DNA of 64,000 bases from Bimuria novae-zelandiae CBS 107.79 (GCA_010015655.1 ML976683.1:9051-73050); one strand, 5' to 3'; counted from the stretch's first letter, positions 10,610-24,300 are shown. Notes: generated by a model from the sequence alone, not told the origin. Translations and numbers: made by a program.

Positions 10610-13600
10610 TTTTTTATTATAATTTTAATATAGCTTAGTAAACTTCTTTTAATAGTCTAATATAGTAGCTTAGTTAAGGTTTTTATAAGGTTCTTAAGTT
10701 CTTTAAGAGTAGTTTTTTTACTATACTAGGTATTTTACTCTTTTACCTTTACAGGACTAGCGTTTTATATATATATTAACTATACTATACTTTTTCTCCC
10801 TTTTTTTTATTATAATTGCTTCGGGCTGGGCGTTATTAGTAGTTTAACTAGGGAGAGGGTTTAATAAGGCTAACTTTAGCCTATTTACGTAGAACCTTAG
10901 GTACATGTTTAGCGGGATATCTAGTTTTACTATATAAGAGTTTATTACTTTTCTTATAATAAACTTTTTTTACTTCTAGTTATGCTTCTTACTTAAACGT
11001 TAGTTTTAGAGGTAATCCTTATACTTTAGCTATACCTTATCTTCTTTTTTTAAGATTAAAGCGTCTTTATTTTAATAGTTCGCTAGGCACTCTTATTCTT
11101 ATTAGGCTATTAATATTTTTACCTAGGTAAAGTTAAAAACCTTTTTAAACTTTTTTATTATTACTTTCGTAGCCTTCTTTACGTTAGTTTTAAGCTTTAA
11201 GGCTAATCTCGATGCCCTAAAGTTCTTAACTAGTTTAATATTCTAGCTATAAGATAGGAAAAATAGGCTAACACTTATTAATATAGCTTTTTGCCCTTTA
11301 ATAGCTATTTAAGCTATAAGAAGCTACTTTACTAAATTATTTTATTACTAGTTATAGTATGCCTAGAGGTAGGCTTTAAAGATAGAGTTTATTTATTTTA
11401 TCTACTTATCTGTCTTTAGGTACTTTACTGTAGATAGTCTTTAGCCGATACCTACCTATTTATAAAGCGTAGTCTAAAATTCGTCCACGAATTGTCCCCC
11501 GTGGTCTAATATAATAGAGGAGGGGAAGAAGTAGCCTACTACTTAGTATTAAAAGAATACTATTATAACTATAAGTATGTTAAGATTTAAAAGACTAATA
11601 AACTTAGGATCCTTACTAAGTCTATTTATAATTACTATAATATTCGGGCAGCTATTACTCTTAGGTAGAGTAGTAATGAAGTTTATTATAATATCCTTCT
11701 ATTTTTATTTAAGTAATAGTAAGGGCTTTAGCAGGCCCTATTTTACTTCTTTCTATACTTTAGTTCTTTTATAAATATTATAGATCTTAATATACTGCCT
11801 TACTTAGTTAAATATTCTTAGGAAAAAATAATTTTAAGTAAGGATTTTATAGGTATTTTCTTATCTTAAGTATTTTAAAGCTAAGGAACTATACGCAATC
11901 GCTATTAGCTTTATTTATAAAAATTCTAATTCTAATACTTATTATCTTAACTTGTAGTATAGGTACCCTTAGTTATCTATACTATATTCTAAGATACTAA
12001 TAGATAACTTCTACCTAGATTTAAACTTCCTAAGTCCGTTCTTAATATAGACCTTTATCTTGCTATACGCGCTGTCTTTATTGCATTCTACCTCTTATTA
12101 TATAGTGTTAAAGTCTAGTTTGAGTCACTTAGTAGGGTTATCGCCTCCTTAGAGGGTTAATATAGGTAGTTTAGAGCGTGTTAGATAAGTAAGCACTAGG
12201 TCCCTGTCTATTTTAATATAGTTAGATTTCTCTATGGTAATAGATAAGGGATAAAAGACTTTAAGCTATTTTTTTTTAATAATTTTTTAAAAAAGTATAA
12301 AGTGCCTTAACTTTAATCTATTATCTTTATTATTCTTTAGTAGGTCTTAGTTCCATTAAGAGACGGCATTTGCCCTAAAGTTTACTAACCCTAGTTTATA
12401 TATAAACGTTATATTAATATAGCAAGGTATATTTATCTACTAAACTTGTTATTCGTTTAACCTTCGTTTAGTAGCAAAATACGTAAAGGTTTAATAATAA
12501 GTGTAAACCGTAAGGTGCGTTACCACTTAATATATATAGTCTTATTTATTTACATATTTAATAACTACGAGTATTTCTTTATTATAGATAGTATAGTTAT
12601 ATTTTACTAGGCTATTCTTCGCTAAGAAGTAAGCTACTAGGCGTAGAATCTTATTATTATTATACTAAAAAAGTATCCCCTAATTAACTAGCTCAAGGCG
12701 TCTACTTCTAGTACTAATTCTTATTTAAGGTTAAAGTAGGCCAGCGCGGAGTCTATATAGAAAGCTATTTTTAGAAAGTTAAATACGTACTATTACTCTT
12801 ATCCCTAGATAAATTCTACTCCTTTACTAATAAGCTTTATAAGGGGGCTTACTATACTAAAGAAGTCTTATATATATCTCTAATAAAAGTTTATAAAGCC
12901 TATAAAGCTCTAAACCCCTTTTACTAAAGTTAGTAGCTTCTATTTTTAAATTGCCTAGACTTTATCTAGGTCTATACTTACGCCCTTATTAACATCTATA
13001 ATAAATTTAAGGTACTTAGTCTTTTTAACGTAAAACTTAAATTTTTAATATTTAAGTATAGTCCTACGGCCCCTAACTTTTAAATTATAATACGTACTTT
13101 CTTTTTATAGTCTTTTTAGCTACTACTGGAGAAGATAAAAACGTTATCTATATACGCTAAATAGTAGTTATTAAGGTACTTTTTTAGTACCTAATTAATA
13201 TACTACTAGATCGTACTTAGCGCGTTAGCTAGGCTAAAAGGAACTACTAGCTACTTATAAAAACTAAATTAGGTTCTAAACGCTATCTTCTATTTCTTGC
13301 CTTTTACTATCTAAAGCTTATAAAAGACTTAAATTATATTAAGTTTACTAAACTATTTAGCCTTCGCGAGGAGCTAAAGGGTTTTATTAATTAATAGTAA
13401 AGAGTACTAGTCCTTTTTTAAGATAGTATTTAGGGTTTAATAATTAACGTAAAAGCGCAGTCCTCCGCTAGGTTTTTTAATAAATAATACTAGGGTAGTA
13501 GCGCTAGACTTACTTACCTAAATAAAGTTTTTACCTAAGTATTTAGTAAGCTCTTTTTAAAGTATAAGTAACTCTTCGCGAGACATATTAAATAGAGGGC

Positions 13601-14300
13601 TATAAAGGATATTTAGGGTCTTGCTATCTTTTACTATAAGAGGGATAAAAAGATCTACTCTAGGTCTATGGTATAAGGGGAGCTTGTTAGCTTGTTTCCT
13701 ATAAAAGATACGCTACAAGCCTTTAAAAGCTTTAGGTAATAACTTTTATAAGTTTATCTTTAGCTTACGGGTTAACGCCTTCTATATATCCTTTAATAAT
13801 ATAAAAAACAACTTAGCCTCGTTTCTTAGGCGTTAATTATGCTAATCTAAGGTTATAAATGCTATAGCTAATACCCCTTAAGGCTTTATTAATAATTTCT
13901 TACCTTTTTAGTTATAAATACGGGTGCCTAAACTTCTAATCTAGATTAATTTCTTTACTAGGGCTAGTTTAATCCTATTCTTTTTTATTTAGATTAGGCT
14001 GAGGATTAGATCGTATAACCCGTCGTTAGGTAAGACGTATAGCCACATTAGTTTTATATAGCTATTAATATCTATTTCTAATTAGACTATTTTGCGTACG
14101 AAGAGTCGCATACCCCTAATATTAATAACCTCTTATATATAGGTTAGGTTCTTGTGCTGTAGGTAGGCTTTCGTTATAAGTTTTTTTAATATAAATATAA
14201 AGGTTAAATAACCTAAATTAATTATTATTAATGTAAATATAATATTATTAATAAGTAAGTGTACTATTACTAGTGTTAAGTCTAGCTATAGTTTTTAAAA
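10610..14300 (-). pseudogene. Pol polyprotein of Gypsy J: protease, RT, RNase H, integrase, chromodomain
   Basis: Minus-strand pol with many TAG/TAA stops. The RT is clear near 13,100-13,330: FRTWFSFYEQLVVPFGLANA, and YIDN in place of the catalytic YIDD at about 13,145-13,165. RNase H and integrase follow leftwards to about 10,850. The tail near 10,620-10,790 reads as a chromodomain once stops are ignored (EQ/SKK segment then the W-T/E-P-L-K-N-L pattern). This marks J as a chromovirus; chromodomains steer integration to modified chromatin. Loss of the second catalytic Asp of YIDD alone would inactivate it. Confidence 0.75.
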
Positions 14301-15840
14301 GTTATTAAAAGTTATTATCTACCCTTTTTCTACTTTTGCCTTTTAGCAGCGACTATTACTAAAAGAACTTAGTTTTCTAAATTAATAAAAGCTATATTAA
14401 ACTCTTTATTAAATAATTCTTTAGTAGCGGGTGTAGCGGCGTAAACTTATGCTAGCTTTATTATAGGTAAAAGTCTATACTACTTTACGTAGTGTCCCGT
14501 ATCTCTATAATAAAAATAGGAACTATTCTTCTTATAGGTTTCTATTACCTCGCGCGACACCTACGTGGCTTATTTTTAAGTGTTACTAGATCTATATCCT
14601 GTAGTTCTGTTTATTGCTTAGTGTCTTTTATCTTAGCTTTGTCGGCCAGACATTTTTCTAGGGTTAGCTTAAGTAGGTTCTTAATCTATCTTGTCTAGCA
14701 CCCTGTTCTTAGCAGAAAACTTTAGTAACTATAATATATTTTAGAAAAGGTTTTCTTTAACTTTATTAACTTTATTAACTTTCTTTTAGACCCCTTATAA
14801 GTCCTAATTATTATCTATATTTACTATAACTATTTAGTCCTATAAGTCCTCGCGGAGGCTTTAAAGGTATAAGTTTTTTAAAATCTCTTAATTATACTCC
14901 TTAGCTTTTATAGCATAGTTATTAAAGTTAAAATTAAAATTATAAAGCTTCTAGTTCCCTTATTATATTATAAGTAAGTAGTTACGCGCAATTTCCTTTA
15001 ATAGGTAGTTATAAAAGTTATAGTTTAATAGCTCCTAGAGGTTAGCTTTAGTATATCTTAAGCAGTAGTTTAAGTATATAATTTCCACTATCGCTGCACG
15101 TCCTATTAATTAAATAATAATATATTTAGGTATATTTCTAAGGCAGTCCCTATCCTTTAGAAGCTTATATTATTTTACTATCCTAAAGTAGCGGTAATCC
15201 TATTATTTACTATTAAAGTAGGCTAAGTTAAAGATTTTAGGGCGGTGGCTTCTTCCTTAGTTTAAGATAAGCTCTACTATTAATCTTTCTAGTAGCTCTA
15301 TTTATTAGTCTACTTTTAATAGCTAATTTGTACCTCCTTTCTCTTAAGAATATTATTATATTATTAGGAGTTTTTAGCGCTTTTTTATTATTTCTTTAGT
15401 TAGTCTTCTTACTCCTTATAGTAGAGTCTAAAAAATATCCTAGAAGTTAATAAGTACTTTAATCTTGCTTAAAAATTATTATATTTTATTCTCGTTAACT
15501 CCTAATACCTAAAGTTTAGTTATAAAAAGGGAGGCTATCCTTTTATTTCTCTAACTATTACTTTTTTATAAGCTAATAGCTCGCTGCGCATAATTATTTA
15601 TGCTAAAACGTAGACCTTTAGTAAAAAGTCTTATTTTTGTTTCTATAACTTCTTTATTTAGTAAAGATAGTTATACTAGCATTAAGTGTCTATTAGAACT
15701 CCTTCTTAATTACTTGCTAGGGAGGGTTCTATCTTCTTATAGGTCTAGGCGTCGCCTTTACAGTATTTATTTATATAAGTCCTTTAACTTTGTGTGCTAC
15801 TTTATAGTTTTAGTCTATAATTATGTTTAAAATCTACTTA
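14300..15840 (-). pseudogene. Gag of Gypsy J
   Basis: Minus-strand gag identified by a damaged CCHC knuckle near 14,485-14,525 (FYYRDTG-H-Y pattern) and by its position between the protease and the 5' LTR. The N-terminal part (15,560-15,840) is colinear with the gag start of element S (63,200-63,460, plus strand), which shows the two belong to one family. Several plus-strand open frames here are only its reverse complement. The exact start codon is lost. Confidence 0.62.
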
Positions 15841-15871
15841 TCCCGCGACAAGTAAAAGTAATTAAATTTAA

Positions 15872-16032
15872 TATAAGGGGCTAAGTACTTAAGGAGCTAA
15901 CGGTGCTAGAAGAATACTTATAAATTTAATAAAAAGTTTAAAGTTAAGCTTCGGGCGTCGAACTTATATATCTAGGGTTCGCATAACCGAGGGTCAAGGA
16001 TCCGAGAAAACAACTGGGCGTAGCCCATTACA
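15872..16032 (-). repeat. 5' LTR of element J
   Basis: 161-bp partner of the LTR at 8,561-8,721. On the plus strand it runs from TATAAGGGGCTAAGTACTT (TG mutated to TA) to GGGCGTAGCCCATTACA. It is less mutated than its partner in the second half (AACTGGGCGTAGCCCATTAC), and most differences between the two are C/T or G/A. Confidence 0.75.
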
Positions 16033-18735
16033 TTATCTATATATGTAGAGTAGAATTTATCTAGGTGCTCCCTTAGTACCTAGTTTATATATTACTAAAA
16101 TGTGCTAGGTGCATTCGCTAATCTAAATAGGACTACTAGCTATTTATAGAAACCAAATTAGGTCTAAAAGGCGGTCTTTACTCTTCTCTTTTTATAATAC
16201 GGAGTTTATAAAACGCCTAAATTACGTCTAGCTTAGAAAACTATTTCGCCTTTACTAGTAACTAGAGTATCTTACTAATTAATAGTAATAAGTACTAGTC
16301 CTTCTTTAAGAGCGCGTTTAGCGCTTAATAGTTTATATAAAATCTTAGTTTACTATTAGGTTTTTTAGTAAATAACACCGGCGTAGCTACGCTAGATTTA
16401 CTAACTTAAATAAAACTATAATTTAAATACTCTATTAGATTTTTCTAAGTACTAGGAGTTCCTCTCTTAATATATTATAAGGGGGACTATAAGGAATCTC
16501 TAAAATAGTACTATCTTTTTTCATTAATAAAATAGAATAGTTAACTCCTACACTCTAATAAGGGGGTAAGTAGTCTACCTTTTTTAAAAAAGGAAATACC
16601 TTTTAAAGGTTTTTAAACTCCTCTAAAAGCGTCACCCTGGGGATTACTTTAAGTTTTAGGGTTAATACCTTTTAAATATCCTTTAGTAATGCTATAAAGA
16701 CCCTTAACCTATTTTATAACTTTTAGTGTTTTTAGTATAATGCTAATAGGATACCTATAGTTACTTTTTATTAACTTTAGGGTACTAATTCCTCTTCTTT
16801 ATCTCTAATACGTACCCTAGTCTTCCTTATTTAGATAGACTTCTTAGTTAGGACTACGCTAATATAATTCTAAGTTAGCTATAATTTACTTAAAATTATA
16901 TTATACTCTTCTTCTCCTTTAGAGATTTATAACTAATACTATTCTATATAGCCCTCTATGTCGATCTCTACCTCTACAGTCTAACTTATATATAAAACCT
17001 AGCTCTTTACTCTAAAAACTTTAATTTTGTTTTTTTAGATTATTGCGCTTTAGGCCTATCTTTTAAATAAATTTTTTTTTAGAAATAAACCTGTACGTTG
17101 AGCATCTAGAATTAATTATTATAAACATAAACGTAGTATTATTTACTAGTATATATATAGTAATTAGTGTTAAATTTAGCTACTTTTTTTTTAAAAGTTA
17201 TTATAACTTATTCTAAAATCCTTATTTAGCTTTTTCTTCTCCTATCCGCGCCTTTAGGCGGGAAAACTTAGTTTTTTAACTTTTTACTAATAGCGTTTTT
17301 TATAGAGTTATTCTCTTTCTTAGCCTTTAGCTAGTTAGCCTAAGTTTTACTTAGCCTTTAAGCTAGTAAAAGGGAGTACTAACTTATATAGTGCCTCTTT
17401 TTACTATAATAAAAATAGGTGCCTTCTTTACCTCGCATCTAGAATACGCTCTTAGATACCTATATAGTCCGTTCGCGCTTACTCTCTCTTTTAGGCTTCT
17501 ACTAACTGGCCCTTCCCGTTTTAACCGAGAAAGTAGGCTCCTAATTTATTGTATTATTCGTATACACTTTTCCTTAGAGTTATAATTATTATAAGTAGTT
17601 CTAAAATAGGGTTTCCTTTATAGAGACCACCTAGTCTTATAGTCTTTATAAGACCTAATCCTAGCCTATCTCTATACTAATTATCTAAACTTAGATGTCC
17701 TTTTATATAGCTTATTAATAAATAACTTTTATTATTTTCTTTTCTGTAGCCTTTATAGCTAATTAGTTAAATAGTATATGAAAGTTACTTTACGTTGTAG
17801 CTCTTTATTAGAGCTTATAAAGTTTATTCTAGGCAATTTCTTCCTCTATTAGGTTTTAAAATAAATTCTTTAAGAACGCCTCAAATTCTCTTATAGTATG
17901 ACTAAAATTCCTTTTAATATATATTAAGCTAATAGAGGCCACGCGTCCTTTTAGGCAACTTATAATATACCCTAAAAAGTTTTTAAGGATTTCCCTATTT
18001 TCCTAGATTTTATAGTTTATTTATACTTATTATATGCGCTATTAGTTCTATTTGCTCTTAAATAAAGGTAGGTCTACTACTTTAGGCCGCTAAAAAGCTA
18101 CGCGTTTACTATTTTAAGTAGCTAGTACTTAACTTAAACTTGCTTAGAGTATAAGTAATAATTAGCTTATTATTTAACTAATTCATATAATTATCTCTAT
18201 ACTTAAAAATAAAGGTAGGGTAAAGGTGCTTATTACGGGCGTTAGTCTTTTTACTATTCCCTTATCTTGCTCCCCTTCTTTAGGTAGAGAATAGTTTTTT
18301 ATAGTACTCTTATCTTGATTATTTCCTATAACTATGCTAGAGTCCTTTTGTTCTATAAGGTGCTAGATGTGACGTATCTACTCCCCTTAAGTAGGTAGGT
18401 CGTACCCTTCTTACAATAGTTCTACATAAAGTCTCTCCTCTAGATAGGCTCCTACTAGGCTGTCTACAATAAGGCCGCACGTTTGTATAACCTATGCTCC
18501 TAATTACAGGCGTGTGCCCTCTATAAAAGACTTGGCCTACCTTTTTATATTCTATTTTATCTAATTAAGCGCCTGTTAGGGCCCTTATCTTTTTAATTAC
18601 TTACTAAAAAGAAGCTTAGTCCTACTCTTAAGTTATAGCTTTTACTTAGAACTACTACTTTATTTAGTAATTAATAAGGTAAAAGAGACCGTTATCCTAT
18701 AATAATTACTTTTAAGAAAAAAAAATTAAATTTAA
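16033..18735 (-). pseudogene. Gypsy K, 5' part: RT start, protease, gag
   Basis: Minus-strand Gypsy related to J but with a different LTR. The RT is cut at its left end exactly at the catalytic motif: EHLDKFYSTYIDN is followed directly by the right LTR of J. Going right, there is more RT (16,100-16,330), a protease region, and a gag with a damaged zinc knuckle (YFYYSKKRHYI) near 17,390-17,425. Gag continues to the LTR at 18,736. RNase H and integrase are missing from the window. Confidence 0.68.
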
Positions 18736-18975
18736 TATAAGGGGCTTTAGGCCTAGGAGACCTAAGGTGTTAAAAAAATATAAATAAATTTAATAAGAAG
18801 TTTAAGTAACTTTTTCCTCCGCTATATATATAGCTTCTAAGTAAAAAGACCTAACTTTAAAGGGGCTAAGTCTATTTCCTAATACTCTAGAGATACCCTA
18901 GTGGCTCTTAGAGTTGCTTAAGGCCTAGGCCACGAGGTTTCTTAGCCGAGTACTTCAGAGGCCTAGCCTCTAACA
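18736..18975 (-). repeat. 5' LTR of Gypsy K
   Basis: About 240 bp on the right of gag K. On the plus strand it starts TATAAGGGGCTTTAGGCCT, resembling J's LTR start, and ends GCCTAGCCTCTAACA. It contains a TATATATAT run at about 18,823. No second copy is seen, so the borders rest on the TA...CA ends and on the copia coding sequence that begins at 18,976. Confidence 0.5.
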
Positions 18976-19432
18976 ATAAATACGTAGGTAAGTAATTAAT
19001 AGCTTCTTGCTATAGGCAATTTCGAATCGTATTTTCTAGCTTAGTAATCGCGTATGTGTGTGATTATGCCGGTATACTATTATAGAGTAAATTTTAGAGC
19101 TAAGTATTAAAGGTAGGTTTAAGGTAATCTTTATTAAATCACTTCTTTTAATAAGACTTCTACTAGAGCGCTTTCCTAATCTATTTTATTCCTTAGTATA
19201 TAGAGCTCTAATTAGTAGCTTAATACCTTCTCTCTAATAGTAGTCTTAAGTAAAGTTATCTATTAGGCCATATCCTCACTCGTCGTTAGTAATAAGAAAG
19301 GTAATAGTTATATTAAATTCTTGTTTAATAGTTTAATCTAATTACCTAATAATAGACAAAAGCATAAGCTTGTCCCGTCTAGGTATTATATAGATAAAAT
19401 AGAATTTTAAGAATAGATTAAATCTAGAGAAG
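18976..19432 (-). pseudogene. Copia T, C-terminal half of integrase (left of Gypsy L)
   Basis: Minus-strand continuation of the copia polyprotein at 27,906-29,798, separated from it by insertion of Gypsy L. It reads as copia integrase: a stretch ending in GIKLLIRALYTKEQNRLGKR, matching the usual block with the catalytic Glu region, then RIRFEIAYSKK-LRIYC-type end motifs. Only TAA/TAG interrupt it. It stops at the LTR of K, so the RT and RNase H of T are not in the window. Confidence 0.7.
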
Positions 19433-19633
19433 TGTCAGGGACATTCTTGACCCCCACAAAAGGCGACCCTCGGAGATCCTCCGGATCTCTCTCGGGCCTC
19501 CACCGGAGCTGCCCCGGCTCAGTCACGTGGTGTAGTCTATATATTCCTCTATAGACCCTTTGACATCTGGCAAGGATTTGTCTAATATACACGTTCACCC
19601 TAATCCGAATTGCCTACTATAAAGTGCCTTACA
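19433..19633 (+). repeat. 5' LTR of element L
   Basis: 201 bp, TGTCAGGGACA...CCTTACA. It keeps normal CpA/TpG content, with an AG-rich U3 part and a TATATATT at about 19,536. The pair partner is at 27,700-27,900. A primer-binding site beginning with the usual TGG is not evident directly downstream. Confidence 0.92.
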
Positions 19634-19746
19634 ATTCAAATCCTTCCCCCCTCCTTTTTTTAAAAGGGAGGCAGTTGATTCAGGATTACCCTCTAAACCA
19701 CTCTCTCTACAATAACACCCCGTTACCTATTCGACGAGTTACCGCG

Positions 19747-21360
19747 ATGCCTCTAAAGATAGTAAAGGAGACAACGGCGAGCCTATAAATAAGAAAGGGT
19801 AAGCAACGCGGGGAGTCCCTAGAGACTAGTAGCCGTGTTACTAAGTTTGACACGAAGGATAAGGCAGGAGACAACTTTAAGTAATTAAATTATTAACTCT
19901 CCTATAAAGGCGTAGGAGCGGAATTTCCCTAGAGGGCGCAACACCTAGGGGACGGCCTTGCCCCTAAAGGCGCGAGTTAGCGTCCTTATAGCCCGAGCGG
20001 TGGCCAAGTCGCAGAGCGACTAAAAAGCGGAACCTACAAAACCTCCGCCACTAAGAAAGGGAACACTAGCCCTAAGCGACCAACTCCTAGACCAGCATCG
20101 GGCAGCGCCCGGCCTCAGAGTAGGCTAAGGCCCTAAGGCGAAGGCCAAAGTGAGGTAAACACTCCTACTTTAGGCCTAAGCTAGCATCCTACTCCGACTA
20201 TAGGCCCTGCCACACCCGTAGCGTTGGGTGCAACACCGTCTATAACCAATATTATTAATTAACGATTAATAAAGTTACTAGACGCTTAGAACCAAGATGC
20301 TCCCCTTAAGAAAATCTTATAGCTCTAACAACAGTTAGAACTAGTTAGGAGTATAATGACCCTAATAACTATAGCGGCTCTAACCTATAACCAGGTACGT
20401 TCCGCTTAGGAGGAAGCCTCTCGAACGTTAGGCGCTCTCCAAAAGGTCTCCCCGCAGCCTAAGCTGGGCACGGAGAACCGCCCCCTACATACTACTAGGG
20501 TAGAATAGTGGCGTCGTAATATAGACTCTACCTTTAAGATGGTGTAGATCTTTAATAATTCGGTCACCAGGACCCGTTGGATTCTGAGCACGATCTAATA
20601 CATAATACACCGCGACCTAGTCAAGAGAAAGATTAAAGACAGAACGGTTATAACGTGGGCGGATCTCTATCGGGAAGTCGCCGCATTAGTTTAAGACCCT
20701 ATTTTAATAAAGTTTAATAACTTCCTTAAGTTCTTTAACCTTAGTTAGAGAGATATAGATAGTGTGGACTTATTCCTCCTATATTTAAGTAATAAGGAGT
20801 TGCTTCTTAAAAGAAGCTTCTTTATCTACCTAGACGGCTCTTTTAATAAACCTCTAAAGATCGCCTTCGTGTGGGCTAAGGCCCCCAAATCTATTCGCCA
20901 TGAGGTGCAAAGGCTAATAGTGTTAAAAGATAACTAAGACTAGTCTACTTTTAAACGTAACCTAAAGTCTACTAAAAAGGCGCTAGAGGCTAGCAAGCTA
21001 GCGAAGACTAAGGTAGTAAACTAGAAGAGAACCACTTTGCAAGCCTAGATAAAACCCTCTTCCTAATAGAAGAGGTTAGACTAGAAGCAATCTCAAAGCT
21101 CTCGATCTAGGACCCCTATAACAGCCAACGGCAGTCTAACCCCGGGCTATAGGGAGTCTAAAGGAGACAAGCCTCGCTCTAATTCTAGAGAATTAGCTAA
21201 TAGCGAACACAGAGGCGGCCGTCACCCCTAGAGCTAGCAGGCCCATTGGAAACAAAGGGGTGGAGGACTAGCGACTGGCAGCAATGTTACTTAAGGCCTA
21301 AGCTAAGATAACTAGGGGAAAGGTAGTCCCTAATTATAAATCTCTCCTAATTATAATTAG
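19747..21360 (+). pseudogene. Gag of Gypsy L
   Basis: Plus-strand frame from ATG 19,747 (MPLKIVKETTASL), the first ATG after the LTR in a good frame. It is interrupted by TAG/TAA at former Gln/Trp codons. A basic, Arg/Ser-rich part lies at about 20,880-21,240 (SQSSRSRTPITANG, RGGRHPWSWQAHWKQRGGG); no clean CCHC knuckle is visible. Gag would form the particle core. Reading-frame shifts between the N-terminal part and the later part cannot be resolved by eye. Confidence 0.6.
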
Positions 21361-21369
21361 GGAAACACT

Positions 21370-24300
21370 TTAACGGGAAGTTCTTACGCATCGCGGTTAA
21401 GGTTTTTATACATAGTAATAACCCTAACCTGACGTGGTTCTAAGCCCTATACGATAGCGGCGCGGAGCTGAACCTAATTAGCTATTCTATAATAACTAAA
21501 GCTAGGCTGAAGTAGAGCCTAAGCCAGGATAGACCTATAGCAACGTTTATTAATAATAATAAACTAACGTTAGGCAACGCATATAACCTAATAGTAAGTT
21601 ATTATAACTCCCGCGGAGTTAGTAAAGTTATTAGACTAAAACGCTTTTAGTCTGCTAATTTTAAGGGCTACGACCTTATACTAGGCTATCCGTGGCTGTA
21701 GGCTGTAGACCCTAGAATCTGGTTTACCACCAGGACGTTCGAATAGTGGGAGGACGACGAGAAGGCAAAACGCATTTAGCTAGTAGACGCCTCTACCCTT
21801 CTTTTAGATATTGCCCTAGGCGAGCAGGCATATGTGCTATAGCCAAGTCAAATGAGGTTCTATCCTCTAGGACTAGAAGCACGAACTGAACTCGTAATAG
21901 ACCTTCTTTAGAAGGAACCCGGACCGCCACTAGTCCCCTCCTAAGCAAGAGGCGATGTGGCCTAAAACGCAGAATATTTTTAGAATAAGGGAGTACTATA
22001 GTTAAAGCAATGGGCGATAGGATTAATTAATTACTTAAGAAAGTATGTTAAGGATTACCCTGCCCTTGCTTAGTTGCCGGAAGCCACGGCATATTAGATA
22101 GTAGCTTCTATATATAAAGCGACGCCGCGCCGCGCTACTAGTCCTCTAGTAACTACTTATAGGTAACCCGAGGATGGCACCAAATACGTACCAAGTCTGG
22201 ATAATGAATTCGACCCGGACAAGATAAAGTACGTACCTAAAAAGCTGCACTATTGTTAGGTTAACTTTAGTAAAAAGCAGACCTAGGTCCTGCGACCTAA
22301 TAGCAGCACCGATCACGCGATTAATATTAAGCTAGGGGGAAAGATCCTGAATACTCTAATCTATAACCTCTCTAGAAAGGAGCTAGAACTCCTTCGGGAG
22401 TACCTCAACACGGTACAGGATAAGGAGTAGATTTGTCTAAGTAAATCTCCTGTTAGAGCTCTAATACTATTTATGCCGAAGTCCGATGGCAGTATAAAGT
22501 TATGTGTTGACTACTAGGGCCTAAATAAGGTCATAATTAAAAACTAGTACCCCATTCCACTTGTAAGTAAGATGGTGGACAGATTGTCTAAAGCAAAAAT
22601 CTTTATAAAGCTTAACCTTTAAAACGCCTACCACAGACTGCGGATTAAGGAGGGTGATAAGTGGAAGACGGCATTTAAGACACGCTATAGTTACTTCGAG
22701 TACCTTATTATACTATTTAGACTAGCTAATACACTAATAATATTCTAGTCCTATATTTAACGCGTACTAGGCGGTCTGCTCGACTGCATTTACGTTATCT
22801 ATCTAGACAACATCCTTATATACTCTAAGAATAAGGAAGAACACGACGCTCACGTTAAGTAGGTCCTAGAACGCTTACTTAACTAGGGTCTTTTCTATAA
22901 GGCTAGTAAGTGCGTCTTCTTAACTAAGGCAGTTAAGTTCTTGGGATTTATTATTACGCCTAAGGGAGTGGTGATAGACCTATTATGGGTTAAGACTATA
23001 GACGAATGGCCTAAACCTAAGAGCTATAGGGATATTTAAGTCTTCCTAGGCTTCGCGAACTTCTATCGGCGGTTTATTTTTAACTATAGCTCCGTTGTGA
23101 AGCTGTTAACGGACCTACTAAAGTCCGCTCAGGACCCGAAGTCGACCCTAGAGGGCTCGCAGAAGGAAGGGGGGAAGAAGTCCAAAAAAGGACCCACCAA
23201 GTGGTACCTCCCCTAGAGTTGGCCAGACGAAGCAAGGAAGGCCTTCTTTAACCTAAAATAAAAGTTTATAGGAGCACTAGTGCTTTAACACTTTCACACT
23301 AAAAAGCTAGTTATAATTATTACAGACGCATCAGACTTCGCGATAGCTACTATATTACTCTAACCGCAGGACACTAAAACGGCATTAAAAAAGCACTAGA
23401 AACCCGTGTCCTTCTGAAGCAGAAAGTTCACTAGCCCTAAGATTAATTAGCTAACACACGACAAAGAAATGTGCGCTATTATATCTACTTTTAAACAGTA
23501 GAGGCATTACGCCGCCCACGCCCCAGATACGATCCGAATACTCTCCGATCACAATAACCTCCGGTACTTCATAATAACGAAGTCACTATCCTCAAAGCAA
23601 GCCCGGTGGGCTAAGGAACTGGCAAAGTACGATTTTGAAATCGAATACAAGCTAGGGGTAGATAATCTAGCTAATACCCTATCACGATGACCTAACTATA
23701 AGAAAGGGTTCGTTCTAGGCGTTAGGCAACGCGTACGCGAGGCCATAATACTAACGCTCTAGTAAAAGCTTTGAATATAGTTAATCTAGATAACTAGAGC
23801 TTAGAGCGTAAGGTAGCGGCAAGCTGAGCTGAGTGCGCAAGGAGAGGACCTCCCTGGAGCGGGGCCTGCGGGGCCCCGACGACTCTCTGAAATGACACCC
23901 TTAGCACAGGATATCCGCGGCATGAGCCCGTTTGGTGATGCGTCACCCCAGGACAGTGTTGCGAGCTCCACAAGTTATAGCGACTCTCCTAACACTGATC
24001 TATTCGAAGCTGTATAAGAGCAACCTGAGCACGGCGGCAATGAACTGTCCCTAGAGCAGTGCGCGGAAGCACTGATGGTTGAGGTTCCTAATATGGGAGC
24101 CGCCTCTTCGTACACCCAGGCGCGTGGAGCAGCGTCTGCAGATACCGCCTTCGCGTTGGAAGTACCGAACCTCCTCCTTGATCACATCAGAGAGTCTCAA
24201 GCCCGTGATATGGCCTACTCCGGGTACGAGGCACTGACGCGTCGGGACGAGGACAGGGCGAAGAAGGGCATGCCTACCTAGTTAGTTAATACCAGTGGTG

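Larger units (their letters stand above)
8561..16032 (-). mobile_element. Chromovirus-type Gypsy retrotransposon J, full length
   Basis: 7.47-kb LTR element read on the minus strand, with two 161-bp LTRs in the same orientation (8,561-8,721 and 15,872-16,032). Order on the minus strand is gag, protease, RT, RNase H, integrase, chromodomain, then about 2 kb to the 3' LTR that contains an antisense open frame. All frames are riddled with TAG/TAA, so it is inactive. The flanking 5-mers (AGTAT left, TTATC right) do not match. The left flank is Gypsy I (plus strand) and the right flank is the RT of Gypsy K (minus strand), so the unit was probably rearranged after insertion. Confidence 0.82.

Noticed and set aside
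14492..15830. Plus-strand open frames of 68 and 76 codons within element J
   Set aside because: They are the complement of J's minus-strand gag; the zinc knuckle is read on the minus strand.
19407..19598. 63-codon minus-strand frame, repeated at 27,683-27,889
   Set aside because: Both copies lie in the LTRs of element L; the repetition is due to the LTR pair, not to a gene family.
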